Of a stretch of 64,000 nucleotides of DNA, positions 10,515-22,776 are shown piece after piece. Position numbers and translations under genes: made by a program. The notes beneath the pieces are model-generated. The model saw only the letters and a list, made by a program, of their open reading frames with translations, was not told the DNA's origin and did no database searches. This DNA is from Aspergillus flavus (lineage: Eukaryota > Ascomycota > Eurotiomycetes > Eurotiales > Aspergillaceae), in contig NC_092405.1 in NCBI RefSeq assembly GCF_009017415.1, forward strand, positions 186,001 through 250,000, given 5' to 3'. Within the stretch, counting starts at the first letter, position 1, and each line of letters opens with the position of its first letter.

Positions 10515-11165
10515 ATGGATTATGCAATTCTGGAGTTATTCACGTCGCTGGTTATTTCTACCACGCCCATAGACAACCAACCAACCACCCACGATGAAAG
10601 CTGCGACTTAAGTGACAGCGACATTATATTTGGATTGAACGACGGTCTATTAGACATCATAAAACGAATATCCTCCCTTCACTTTCGCTCAAGAACGAGA
10701 AAAGTGAATAACTCTACGACAATCACGGAAGCTGTGGGGATATGGCAGGACCTAACGACATGGCAACCACCAGAAGCTCTGCCCGGTGAAGAATACCAAC
10801 AGCTATACGATTCTTACACATCGGCACTTTTTACCTGGCTCTACCTCATCCTGCATCCCGACAGTATGTGCGATGGGAAGGTCCAGTCGATGGTAGAACA
10901 AGGTGTTGTGACGATGTCGGCTGTCACTGTTCTCGAATTATCACCATTTCTGCTCATCCCTCTTTTCATTCTCGGATTGGCCAGTGTACAGGACGAACAC
11001 AAAGACTTTATCAGCGGGGCGTTTGACCAGATAGAGGAGCATACCGCGTTTGAAGAGGTGGAAGTATATCGCACGATGGTGGAGCGCAGTTGGGAAAACC
11101 AAGATCAGGGAATCCCAAGAAGCTGGGAATGGATCCAGTGGCAAGACGCGGGCTCCGCAGGGTGA
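10515..11165 (+). CDS. Fungal-specific regulator domain protein lacking a zinc cluster, 216 aa
   Basis: Single exon. The arrangement matches the C-terminal half of the Fungal_trans_2 (Acr2-type) regulatory domain: FGLNDGLLDIIKRI, an IWQDLTTWQPPE segment, a Y-x-x-A-x-x-x-W-L-Y-L-I-L-H helix, then the hydrophobic SPFLLIPLFILGLASVQDEH block and a closing E-x-x-W-x-W-x-Q-W helix. No Zn2Cys6 motif or basic region precedes it, and a TATA box lies 53-61 bp before the ATG. Either the gene is a truncated copy of a Zn2Cys6 factor, or it is a real stand-alone domain acting by dimerisation. DNA binding is not expected. Confidence 0.65.
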   Translation: MDYAILELFTSLVISTTPIDNQPTTHDESCDLSDSDIIFGLNDGLLDIIKRISSLHFRSRTRKVNNSTTITEAVGIWQDLTTWQPPEALPGEEYQQLYDSYTSALFTWLYLILHPDSMCDGKVQSMVEQGVVTMSAVTVLELSPFLLIPLFILGLASVQDEHKDFISGAFDQIEEHTAFEEVEVYRTMVERSWENQDQGIPRSWEWIQWQDAGSAG

Positions 11166-14020
11166 CGGTTTCTCTCCGTAGCTATTTCACTCGGTCAGGT
11201 CGGATTGAATGTCGTCGTATCGTCCTTACAATGGCGGCTACAGCGGATCAGGTAAAAGGTCAGCAGGAGAGCCCAACGAAAGAATGAAATTGACGCAAGA
11301 TAGACAAAACGGAAGCGAAATGAGACCATGAACGGTGAAGAGTAGTGGGCGTATCACAGGTTGACATGCTGTTACATACAAACACGATATTATGCCAATG
11401 ATAGAATATCTACCTCGACGGTGAATATACTTGAAGAACACGCCTTTTGCAAGAAACATAGCGTAAAATAAGAGTACCACTGACTTGTAGATAATGACTG
11501 GAGCTGCCGTATCGGGAGGATGCACTGAAGGCGTCTGGTAAAAAGAATAGCCTATATTGACTGTAACATGACCCTCATATTGGATAGAATCTGTCTTGGC
11601 AGCGCAGGGGTCTGTATGTCGGAGACCCGATTGTGCACTATGATCATTCTAGTCTGGCTCTGTAAGAGGTAGGCCTACTGCCGATAGACAGTTCTGGCCA
11701 GATAATTGAGATTCACGTTCTCGACGACTCGCGCAAAGCGCGCTGAGGCCGTTAAGTACCAAGACCCTGGCAGCAAGGCGTCTCTCCGAACCCCTTACAC
11801 GAATGACTCAGGGAGTGCACCCCCATCACATGGCTGCTGACAACAGGCGTGGCCATTCATTTGCCACGGGAGGCCATTATCCATTCTGTGTCACGATATG
11901 TAGCAGCCTCACCTTTGTTGCGAGGGTGGTCATGAGCAATGGCAACAGGAATAGCCCACAGACGTAACACGAAAACCAAAGAAAACCGATGTTTCAGTTC
12001 ACAGCATCAAGGGGCCAATTGCCAATTAGATGTGACACTGTCCTGTAGTACCTGCTACTGGCACTCAGGCTGGCTCAACTGGGGTGGCACATCTGTTTAA
12101 CCACAATGCAGGATAAAATGGCCACGGCCGAGAATCGTCCATGGATCAGGCCACGTATAAGGTCGCATGCCCCGGATTGTACACACTAAATGTGACAGAC
12201 CCACTGCGCAACTCATTACCATGTTCACGACACTGGCACGTTGGGGATCTGTGCTTCATCAGCCTGGATCCGTACCCTTACATTGCTACCAAAATTGTTT
12301 GAACCGCGCTTTCCGCGACAGCTCTCCAACAATAGTAGGTTATAGGGTGAGATCTTGTGTCCATGCACGGGCATTTCCCTCCCACAGTCCCTCCACAGTG
12401 GAGATGGTTCGGTGGAGACAAAGACGGTGGTGTGAGACACTAAGATGCGCTGGTTTGTAGATTAGCAATCGTTCAGCCCCAATAGGCTACAACCGGTCAA
12501 CACACCCAAGAAAAGCAGAAATAGCCTTGTGCGTGGACTGGATCTAGTAATCTTGAACTGCTTTGCTCTTTTCTGCAAGTGTCCCAGTGTGTAGTTAATG
12601 CGTGTCATAGGTGTATGTGGGTCAGCTGAATCCACCGATAAGCGCGGTTATTAAAAGACCCAATCTGGTCAATCAGTGGCGTGAAATCTGCAGTAAACGA
12701 TTCATGGTTACTCCACATAGCAAAAACAGTTAGTTTAGACTTTTTCATGGATCTGGAACGTACCTTTTCTCCAAGTCGTCATGCACAATTTCTTATGACT
12801 CTCTAGTTCCGTTCATAGTGCGGCACTATTAGAAATCGGTTCCACTGCCTTGGCCAAGTCGCCCTTGACGGCCCTTCGTCGATGGGAAATGTCGCAAACC
12901 TCATGCGATATACTGTTCAGTATGTGCTAAGGCGAAAGCACAAGGCTCACAGGTATCTGAACCATGTTGCTGATGTTGATGTTTTCTCAATAGATGACCT
13001 GCAAATTTTGCGTGTTGTACGCGATTTGTGGAACGCCTACAGATGCATGGCAGGGATGTGTCCTACTGCAGAGAATATCCCTCTAGTCTTATGTGCAAGA
13101 ATCGACATCTTATGGTGCGCGCTCTCGACCCTCGCATGAGTGCTCGAGTTATGATAACTATCTCACTTCCTATAGCAGTCATTTGTGATTTTGATCAAAC
13201 TATGTCTATACTAAGACCAGCTATAACCACATATCTCACTCAACCCACACTCAGGCACATGCTACCATTGTCTGGAGGTAAGACCAACGCTAAATCTACA
13301 AAAGATGCGAATACACGGAGAAGAATCATTTACAAGAGTCTCTTCAACACTTCAACCACTGTTTACCCACACCAGTCATCTATAATGAGAGTCCCTAAGT
13401 GGATACGGATACGAGATTAGTACTTATTAGCCACCAGCAGTGTCCATCGGAGTAAAGCGGAGACTTCCCTACCGTGATCCGGCGATGGAGAAGATGATTC
13501 CGGTCACTGAGAGAGCTTCCTGTGCATACTAGATGCTGTTTTGTCATACGAGCTTCCCGAGCACAGACCACTTATGAGGAAGCTGCAGTAGCGTGGAGAC
13601 GGTTTGTTGCCCAAAGGTTTTGGGCCGACTGATGGGAGACCAAGGGTTATGAAAATGAGTTATTGCGATCTTCCAGCAAAGGTATTGATCTGCTTTGTTG
13701 AGCTCCGTAGCTGCCCTTATCATCTATCGTTAGGACAAGGCTACAGAACCATAATTAACGGCAGCCAACGGCTATTATGCGTTGTCCAGCGATAACTAGT
13801 TCATCTTTTATGTCTATTCTTATCAGGGATCGCCCTGTACAGGCCTTGAAGGGCCTTGCACTTCGTGCCCTTCTGTATTGGAGGAAAGATCGTACGAAGA
13901 TAGGGATGAAGCACTCTATTTACAAATGCAGATCATTCCATTCCTAAGAAAGATACGTCCCGATGTCTAAAGCTGAGTGCCAGTGCGCCGTTTCGTATTC
14001 ACACATTTAAGGCCGACTCT
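11166..14020. other. Intergenic, 2.85 kb
   Basis: No gene recognised on either strand. Open frames at 12167-12460, 12882-13139 and 13028-13420 overlap one another, lack family motifs and give no coherent spliced product. Base composition is mixed, not strongly AT-rich. This could be old decayed sequence. Confidence 0.5.
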
Positions 14021-15063
14021 TCAACCGGGCCCAGCGGTATTCCGTTGCCCTGAGATCTGTGAACCATCCAACTCCGAAACAATGTGATGTCCTGGTAGCT
14101 CGGACTTGGGCCTATTTGACTGCGGCTCTTGTGACATGCCGTTATTCGTGACTGGAAAAGGTGAAACCTGCGAATGTCCAACCTCTGGCTTAGCCGGAGC
14201 TGGTTTGCTTCTCCTTGACCCACACCTATACCACAACCATGCAATCAACCCGAATAATATTATTGCGCCTAAGCAGGCGGCGACAATGATTCCGGCCTTC
14301 GCTGCAGGGGACAAATGCGCAGATATGGAGGCGCTAACTTTTATTCCAGAAGACGAGTCCGATGACGTTGGAGGGGGTTGCGTCGACGTCGGCAAGTCAG
14401 TTGCCATGTGGTTGATCTGGATCATGGGAGCTCTGACAGTATACGCAGAGATAGTGTGCGTCAGGGTCACTGACTTGGATGTTGTGGCTGTGACAGTCGC
14501 CGGTACTGTCATATATGTATAACCATTGCTCGAGCCGGACTTGCATTGCACGATTGGGAAAGTTCCAGTAACATAAACGGATTGACATGTTTGATATTGG
14601 TCATGGCGGGCATGCCCACATGAATAGCCGCTGTCAAGATCCTTTAGTTAAACTCGACATCCGGGCGCCCCCAAGGGAGATATTACGATCGCGTTGGGCA
14701 AACCTACCTCGGACAACAACCTACAGCAGTCTCGCCGTCATTCAATGAGTATTGGAACTGGAAACCCCCATTTGATCCACCTGTCGCCGAACACGCAGTC
14801 ACCATCCCAGCAGGGCAATGTATACCTGGCGAATAGAAGCCCCAGCCGTTGAGGGCTACTCCTGTCGCCAGGGTGGGATTGGCCCGAGGTGGCCAACATT
14901 CAACATCATCCTGCACCCCTTGATGGTTAAAGGCATTATTACTGCATGTTTGAGCCTGCCATCCTTGTGTGCAGGTTGGACATGCTCCTACAGCAACAGT
15001 ACATGATTCCGGATAAGTGAATGTGGTAGTCAATGGTCCGAGGTTGGTCCTGAGGGATGTCAT
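14021..15063 (-). CDS. Single-pass membrane protein with Cys-rich ectodomain, 321 aa
   Basis: Exons 15063..14708 and 14630..14021, with a 77-nt intron (gtaggt...aactaa...acag). The join gives CCPSGYSCG. The ATG at 15063 (MTSLRTNLGPLTTTF) is preferred; the reading frame extends upstream but only from non-ATG codons. The ectodomain (about 1-200) has conserved Cys pairs (CPTCTQGW, ECWPP, CPAGM, GCCPSGYSCG, QCKSG). A Ser/Thr/Pro-rich linker follows, then one transmembrane helix (KAGIIVAACLGAIILFGLIAW) and a basic, Pro/Ser-rich cytoplasmic tail. This architecture is common in filamentous fungi, resembling Wsc-like surface proteins without a WSC domain. A cell-surface or wall-sensing role is inferred. 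No N-terminal signal peptide is evident. Confidence 0.75.
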
Positions 15064-16446
15064 TGGAGTGTTTTCTTGTGTTGGTAAAACCTTCAGCAAA
15101 GCCTCTTATCTAGGACAAGCATTCACAATTTTAGGTGGAATGCAGGAAGGGAGGAGGAAGACCACAATTAAGCGAGAAACATTAGCCCAGTGACCTGAAT
15201 AGGTTCAAAAATAACATATCTCAGATGCTTTTATCAATCTTGGTATCTGCAGTATCCGCGTCAACAAGGTGGCTTACGCGACGTATGTTTTGCGGAGGTT
15301 TAAACAATTGCCAGACGAAGGTGGAATTTAACGAAAGTCCCCTGTTGATCTCGCAAGACTTGAATCCATAACACCGTAGTAACCCGAAGCAAGGGGGGAA
15401 GGCTATACAAAACACTCCATCCCTGCCAAGGCTCAGCCCGGTTGATCGACAGGGCTGAATGTGTATCAATGAAATAATAACTACCATCAAGTAGGATGTG
15501 TACGCGCAATAGAGACAAAATAGCCTTGCATATGACATGCGCATGTACAGGAATATCTTCGGATACTTCTAGCTTACTTCTTCAAGTTGACAATCCTTGT
15601 TGTATCTAGTCCAGCCCCCATGCCCCACTATATATCTTCAACCTGAGGCCAGCTCTTATTCGACATGCTATGTTTTACTCAGACACGACCTCTTTTTTAT
15701 ATCAATCTACCAGGATTCTCCTCCATCTTTGTCTTACAATGGTAATAGCATGGCTAAATGGAGAAACGTTTCTATAAATATTATCTACGAGCTAGAAGCA
15801 TGACTTCAAGTTGAAAATCATTTTAAATGGATATTTCGCTCCCTCGCCCCTCTCCCTCTCGCTTCAAGTATCAAGAATCAAAGAAAAAAGAGAAAGAAAG
15901 AAAAATCCAAAGCTAAAGTGTACCGACTCTTGTCAAACTTCAAACGAGGACCCTGAGGCCATCGCAGAGCAAAAGCCGAGGTCTCGACTCAGACCGATGC
16001 CTAATCACAGCCCGATAACACTGAATACTTCGGCTCTTCGAGAGTATCCAGAAGGAACAAGACAGTTGCCCCGGAGCTACAGGTGCAACAAGGCGGGATA
16101 ATGAAATGTCTACTACACTTGGATAAGGTCCACGAAGGCATTCACTTTACCGCTGGGGTGTGGTACACGGCCACGATAATGGAGCCTAGATTACTGCCGA
16201 ATATAGATTCCTACTATATCAAGGCTATCGGCGAATCAAGGTCTACCGTATCACTAAGCGCCTGGCATATATGTTGGTGGAGCAGAATGAATCATTCAAA
16301 TAAACTAGTGAACAGCCGAGGGAACTGAGCGCGCACGGACACTTGTTCGCTTACTCGGTCTGCTACCCTCTGTCTCTCGGTCGCATATTCTATACCGAAG
16401 CGATCTTGAGGATCTTAGACTGTATTGGCTCTCGGGTTGAGACATA
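15064..16446. other. Intergenic, 1.4 kb
   Basis: No gene supported. A purine-rich aaagaaaaaagagaaagaaag stretch lies near 15881-15905. The open frames at 15597-16328 lack motifs and look like leader or random sequence. Confidence 0.5.
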
Positions 16447-17375
16447 ATGTTAGTTGTGGCTCCTATATCGGGCGGCATGTCAGTCCAAAGGGCATTGGTA
16501 TCAGCTCATGCTCACAGCGTGAGGCGACTGAGTTCACCAATCTTTTTTGATTCCCAGCGTACACCAATTGAATGCACATTCGCAACTCGGCAGGCTAGTC
16601 AAAGTTCGAGTAAACCTGCGCCCAGGCCATGTTCGTTCTTCACTATGGTGTCTCCGTCCCATGTTGATCCAGCCCGCGAGGAGTTGAATGCCGATCGTCT
16701 GATATCTTCGCTGCCACTGGTCCGATACCTTCGGTCGCTATCACTATCGGGCAAGGGTGTACCACGATCATCAATCTATGAGGAGTCACGCCCTTCACGT
16801 ACCATGCATCCCACTGCCAGTTCGGTGCACATGGTCATCGGACCGCTGTCTGGGCCGACCAAGATGCCAACCGACCCATATTTCTTCGTCAAATCAGACG
16901 ACGCATGCCGCTTGATCGGCATTTGTTACGTAGGGAGTAGCCTCTGTGGTCATCCGGGATTCGTCCACGGGGGTCTCCTGTTTACATTATTCGACGATGC
17001 TTTTGCACGGTGTGCTTCGAATGTTTTTAGTAGTCGGATAGGCATGACGGCAAACCTCGATATCAGTTTCCGAAACCCGTCTATTCCAGACAGGGTATAC
17101 ATTTACCGCAGCAAGGTGATCAAAAGAGAGGGACGAAAGGCATGGATCGCTGGTGAAATCCGGTGCCTGAGGCCTTTCACAGCCGAGGAGATGCTCAGGC
17201 GGCAGGAGTCGACTAACTCTGAAGTGAGTGTTGAGGAGAATGAAGGTACACTAGTTGCTGAGGCCAAGGCACTTTTCGTTGAGCCCAGGGACGTTACTGT
17301 AAGATCCTCACTCATACCACGTTGTGTCTAGTATCTAACAGCATATAGGCGATGGTTCCACTGTATCCCAAGTAG
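16447..17375 (+). CDS. Hotdog-fold (PaaI/THEM4-type) thioesterase, 292 aa
   Basis: Exons 16447..17298 and 17349..17375, with a 50-nt intron (gtaaga...tctaaca...atatag). The short last exon encodes AMVPLYPK before TAG. Without it the frame runs on into an unrelated tail. The N-terminus is long and basic (HAHSVRRLSSP), which may be a mitochondrial presequence, although internal Met residues leave the start open. The catalytic hotdog signature is GHPGFVHGGLLFTLFDDAFA, followed by a conserved NLDISFRNP strand and KAWIAGEI. Such enzymes hydrolyse acyl-CoA thioesters. Substrate unknown; it stands alone between unrelated neighbours. Confidence 0.8.
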
Positions 17376-18160
17376 AAGATGAGCTACTAATGTGTTGTTC
17401 TGGATCAAATCAGGGACACTTCATGCTATAACATAGGTCACATAACCCAAAATCTGTCATTCGGGGCCTCTTCCTGAATTTAAAAGTAGCAGCAAAAAGT
17501 TCGGCCCACTGTCAACATGGTTGAACGGTTTACGATCTATAATGGCATGAGCCGACAATAGCCGAGCCCGACCTCATTCTTTGGGACGATATGGAGTATG
17601 GGCCACATAGTGTATCCAGTGAAGAGCTGCTGTGGGTCTGATGATTCAGTTATGCTTAAGTGAACTTTCGTTAATTTTAACTTCTTACTTTTTCACCTAA
17701 ACGAAGCTTTCTATCCCGACGTTCTGGTTTGTAGACGTTGTATCCCATGTGCATACATCGACGACATAGAATTGCTTTCCACATCGCGAACTGCTCAGTA
17801 GTTCCAAATTAATAGTTACGACCAAAAGAAACAGGTGAAACATTTTGTTAATCATATTCAAGTACACCTCCGCCTCTAGCCGCTCCATTTGTAAAGGATA
17901 CAAGCTTTTTTCCTTTTCTCTCCCGATATCGGTGTCTCATACTCTTTGCAATGAAACTCTGCCATTACCATGTCTGCTTTTTACGTTTCGTCTGTTAGGA
18001 CTGTCTGTGCCTCAAGAGCTAGTGCAATGAATTTTTTTTTCTTGGTGCTTACCCAAGTGTTACACTATAAGTATACCAGACGTTCATTTGGAAAGCAGAT
18101 ACCGGATCGGATGCGGATCTTCAATTGGCATAAACTGCACTAAATATCACAAGTCTGAAG
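17376..18160. other. Intergenic
   Basis: No gene recognised. It carries the permease promoter at its right end. Open frames at 17697-18030 are unsupported. Confidence 0.5.
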
Positions 18161-19902
18161 ATGACACCGAATGATACGAAAGTTCCTGCTGGGTTGGGGT
18201 TGGAAAGCGCTGACACCGGCTTTCAATCCCAAACGTCTCTAGAAGCGAAGGCTGATCATCCATTTGCATTGGCTCAGGATGCCTTCGGCGACGAGTCAAA
18301 TGCCGAGGTGAAATACAAGGTCTTATCATGGTGGTAAGCATCAAAATCGGGGGGACTGGCAACCTTTTACTGGGGTTTAGCTAATAGTGGCCACTAGGCA
18401 ATGTGGATTACGTCCGTTTACCAACCCATATTCCCTATGCGAGTCGAACTGACCTGTTGCCAGTCATGATCGCAGAATCGATATCCCTTGGTGTCTTATC
18501 CTTACCAGCAGCCGTTGCTGCGCTCGGTCTAGTCCCGTTAGTGACCCTCTACTCCCTACAACTGCGACTTTGACTAATAATCCGGCGGCATGATAAGGGC
18601 GGTTATTCTTATTATTGGCCTTGGGCTACTAGCCACATATACTGGATACGTTCTTGGGCAATTCAAGTGGAAGCATCCCCAGATCTCCAATATGGCGGAC
18701 GCGGGTGAGGTCCTGTTGGGAGCGTTCGGTCGAGAGCTATTATGCGCCGGACAGACACTGTTCCTCATATTCCTGATGGCAGGCCATCTTGTCACCTTTA
18801 CGGTGGCATTGAACTCCATCAGCGGCCATGCGACCTGTTCAATGGTCTTTGGTGTTGTTGGGCTTGTTATATCGCTCATTTGTTCTCTGCCCCGGACGAT
18901 GAAGAATATCTCATGGCTTTCTATACTATGTGAGTGCAATTGTACACCAATAATCTTCAACTTGTGTTACTTGCTTTTGAAACTAACTAAATATTGGCAG
19001 CCTTTATAAGTATCTTATCCGGTGTGTTCGTTACCATGATTAGTGTGGGTATCACAAAACCTGGCACAGGTGCTGCAGCAACGACCAAAACCGATTTATA
19101 TCATGGGTTCTCGGCAGTATCAAATATTGTCTTCTCTTATGGTGAGTATCCCCTTCAAAGCTACTTTGAGTTGGGTACTAACGCTAGCATATCCTCAAGC
19201 CGGGCATATCGGGTACTATAGCTTCATGGGTGAACTGAAGAACCCCCGTGACTTCCCCAAGGCCCTTTATCTTCTCCAAGCTGCTGAGATTGGCATTTAC
19301 CTCTTGGCATCTCTCGTGATCTACCGTTATGCCGGTGCAGACGTCGCCTCACCCGCGCTAGGGTCAGCTCCTTCAGTCGTTAGTAAAATAGCCTACGGTC
19401 TTGCGTTACCCGCTGTATGTACCTATCCTGTCATGTCTAGGTTTCCGATAGTAAACCCAACTAACATATCTCTCAGATTCTAATTTCAGGCGTCGTTGCA
19501 GGCCACGTCGCCTCAAAGCTTATCTACATGCGTATATCCCATGGTACAGACCGGATGCACAAGCGAGACTTCCTTGCAATCGGGTCCTGGATAGGAGTCA
19601 TTCTAACACTCTGGGTCCTGGCATGGATAATCGCCGAAGCCATACCCGGTTTTAATAGTATTCTTACTTTGATTAGTGCGCTGTTTGCGAGCTGGTTCTC
19701 TTATGGTCTTCCTGGGTTTTGTTGGCTACATATGAATGCCAGCTCAGACTTTGCCTCGGGCAAAAAGATCATGCTTACTTTGGTTAATGTATCGACGATC
19801 GGTATGGCCTTTTGTATATGTGGACTGGGTGTTTATGTTGCAGGAAAGGATATTCATAGCAATCATTCTGGGGCTAGTTTTTCCTGTGCGAATAATGCAT
19901 AG
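18161..19902 (+). CDS. Neutral amino-acid permease (AAAP family, Mtr-like), 457 aa
   Basis: Seven exons: 18161..18333, 18398..18411, 18464..18536, 18598..18929, 19001..19141, 19200..19414, 19477..19902. All introns are GT-AG, 52-71 nt, and the total is exactly 458 codons. The second exon is only 14 nt. The assembled protein has a polar cytoplasmic N-terminus with the conserved YKVLSWWQCG lead-in, then TM1 MIAESISLGVLSLPAAV, and about ten further hydrophobic helices (VILIIGLGLLATYTGYVLGQ, HIGYYSFMGEL, ILISGVVAGHVASKLIY). It should import amino acids across the plasma membrane by proton symport. The arrestin-like gene less than 1 kb downstream is a plausible regulator of its endocytosis. Confidence 0.9.
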
Positions 19903-20838
19903 GTGTTTTTCAATTGAATGTTACTTTTCGTGCGTTATTCGAGCAATCCTAATTCAATCCCACTCGGCCCAAACAACCATATGGCGTCAAGGTCGTGTCC
20001 TGAACACCTGATTCCTACATGACCCTCAACATCGTTTATTACATCTTCGAATATACTTTGAAGAGGTGCTAGGATTTTCGATTTCCCGTAGTCTCGTCTA
20101 CAATATCCCTTTGGTCATTATAGAAAGGATGTGGATATCTACTAAACAAGCTACATTTCATACAGAACAATAGTATATGCTATACTAATTCCCTATATTA
20201 TACTCTAAGGTTTGCCACTGAGTACTCGGGACAATCGAGGATTCGAGAGGTGGTGTGCCGTCCATCCCATTGGTGGGCGAGGCGGTATGCCGAACATCGG
20301 TCGGTATGAATGACCCCGACTGCTGATGGACTTGGGTTAGACGGTGTATGTGGGTAATCGGAAATTTTCTTTACGTATAATTTGGACACTCCTAGAGGGA
20401 AGTAGGGCATAGGAACAAGCTTGGACCAAATTCGGAATGAACTCTCGGTTATCCGCGGGCCTTGCTCCGATTACCGCTCCGTATGGTCTCCGAGCTACAT
20501 TTAATTTAGAAAACAAAGGAGAGATACTAAAAAAGGAGGAATTTAGCAAAGTAGAAATATAAAAGTAAGAGCATAATAGTCACCGTGCATTACCTCTCGC
20601 AATTCTTCAGCGTCTTCCTTGGCTTGAACCTTGTCTAGAGATATACCAGATGGTCATAGTTACCATCCAAAAGAAGATCGTCCAGGTAACATAAATGCCG
20701 TCCTTCTATCTACCAAGTTACTGTACGCACCACATGTATGTTATTGCAATAGCCTGGGCATGGGTGGAAGACAACGTCTTGTGAAAGTTCTTGCCCGGGT
20801 TTCTATTGCGTGAATCCAGCCCACGACTTCCATGTAAA
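19903..20838. other. Intergenic
   Basis: No gene recognised. Contains the promoter and leader of the arrestin-like gene. An in-frame extension upstream of 20839 starts only at a TTG. Confidence 0.5.
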
Positions 20839-22321
20839 ATGGATACAATGGCACCACAACCAAGGCTACGCCGCGCCCTCGCCCTGCTCAAATCCATACG
20901 CAGGCCTTCGCCGGCTGTCTCGATCCAGCTTGATAAGCATACTTGTGGCCTAGAACATACTTATACCACATTTGACCGGATCCAAGGAAGTGTGACCGTT
21001 ATCGTGCAATCGGAGACCCCAGTCGAAAATATAAGCATTACTTTCGAAGGTATGATGATAGCTCATTGAATCTCTTCCCGAGTCGTACGTTGTTCGCTTG
21101 CGCACAAGGGTCTAATCATATTGTGAAGGCACTGCCAAGGTATCCATCGGACGCGAGACCTGTACCCTTAGCAACACTGAAGCTACGCAGACGTTCCTGC
21201 AGCTCAAACAACCTGTCGCCCGAGGCATAGACGAGGTGCCGAAAGTCCTTCAGCCAGGACACCCTTACAAATTTCCTTTCACCTTTGTCGTTCCCCAATA
21301 TTTACCTAGTCAATCGTGCAATCATGATATCAGCTGCTTGGGCCTCAAACAAGCCCATGTTCAGTTGCCACCGACGCTCGACGATCCCAGACTCGGACAT
21401 GGGAGAAGGACAACCCTTGATTATGTTTCCTCCGGAAAGTGCCGCATATCATACCGCGTGCGTGTCGTTATTTCAGATGGCTTTATTCTAGGAAATAAAA
21501 GACCAAGGCGGCTTGTGGACTGCGCTAAGAGTGTGCGAGTTCTTCCCCTCGCTGTGCATTTGCCTCTGCCCATAGCCAGCTCAGATACCTATACACGGAT
21601 GGAACAAAACCTTACTCAGGGGTTTGCGCAGCCAGTGTTGGGGCAGCTCATTACGGAAGCCTCACACGTCCCTCCGATTTCGCTCCAATACCCACTCGAT
21701 CACAGTAGTGTGCATACAGCGGTGCATCTCAATTTGAGATTCAATCCATTAATGGATGCAGCGCCTCCCCAGTTGAGAAAGGTATCGGCCAAGCTTCAAG
21801 CCTCCACATTTTATAGTCCTCTTCCATGGGAAGATTATCCATCTTGGACCAACCAGGGACTCGCTAATGGATGGGACCGAGGAGCGTTTACTGAAAGCTT
21901 ACCCATGACGACATTTTCGATGGGGTCACTTAAGTGGGTGAGGCATCAGACCATGGGTGGTGAGCATAGGACTCAAGGACTAGACGGACTATCATTGTTG
22001 GATCATACTACACCATGCAATGACAGTCGAAGCTACTATACAGCCTTTATTGTCTTACCAATCGTCTTACCACAGCCAAGGATGCATATACCAACCTTCC
22101 ACTCTTGTTTGATATCCCGCACTTACAGCATTAACCTTCGCCTTTCGTACCATACGCCCAAAACCGCTCTACAAAGCGCCAGTACTACCATTAAGATACC
22201 TCTAGTGCTACAGTACACACCCAAAAATCACCATACCAGCTTAGACTATGAGGCAACAAGCGCTTCTGATTCCGCTGTCATGAATGTTCTTCCGCCACCG
22301 GAATATGTCGCTACAGTGTAA
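20839..22321 (+). CDS. Arrestin-like protein with C-terminal PPxY, 467 aa
   Basis: Exons 20839..21049 and 21129..22321, with a 79-nt intron (gtatga...gaag). The join gives ISITFEGTAKVSIGRE. The N-terminal arrestin half shows SIQLDKHTCGLEHTYTTFD and GSVTVIV strands. A PGHPYKFPFTFVVP segment typical of fungal arrestin/Bul1-like proteins follows, and strands such as CRISYRVRVVI continue. The C-terminal end carries LPPPEY, a PPxY motif that recruits the Nedd4-type ubiquitin ligase Rsp5/HulA. Such adaptors trigger ubiquitination and endocytosis of permeases. No zinc finger or C2 domain is seen. The ATG at 20839 is the first true ATG of the frame. Confidence 0.78.
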
Positions 22322-22776
22322 GGCTGGGTACTGGCTATTATGATTATAATTTGTGGGATGGGATACCGAAGCTGTCAAAGATATGATGGGATCAACCAAA
22401 TCTACCACCACGGATTGGAAACTGGCGGAATGAGATATGCTTTGTCTAGATAATCCTTCTAGGCCGCACCGCATATTTGTATACTCTTTAAACAGTAATG
22501 ACAATATACCCCCGTCTGATTAGAAGTAGTCGCAGTCAGATGCTCTTGAATTGTTTCGGTGCTCAACCCTACTTGGGTATGGTCGGTATTACTCAATTCA
22601 TTAGGCCATATCTTTAGTTCGCTAAGGATTTTCGTCCATTTTATGGAGTATTCGCCGCAAATATAAGAACAAAACAAATACATCCTGTTATCGTAGCCTT
22701 TTACTCTCCAGAATACATAAGAATGTCCTCAATCGATGGCTCATCAAGAGAAAATTCAGACAAAGGCAGTCTCTAT
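22322..22776. other. Intergenic between convergent genes
   Basis: 3' regions of the arrestin-like gene (plus) and the Zn2Cys6 gene (minus). No additional gene seen. Confidence 0.5.

Noticed and set aside
12882..13420. Two overlapping frames of 85 and 130 codons
   Set aside because: Different phases over the same DNA, low-complexity-free but without recognisable motifs or coherent splicing; no better than random ORFs.
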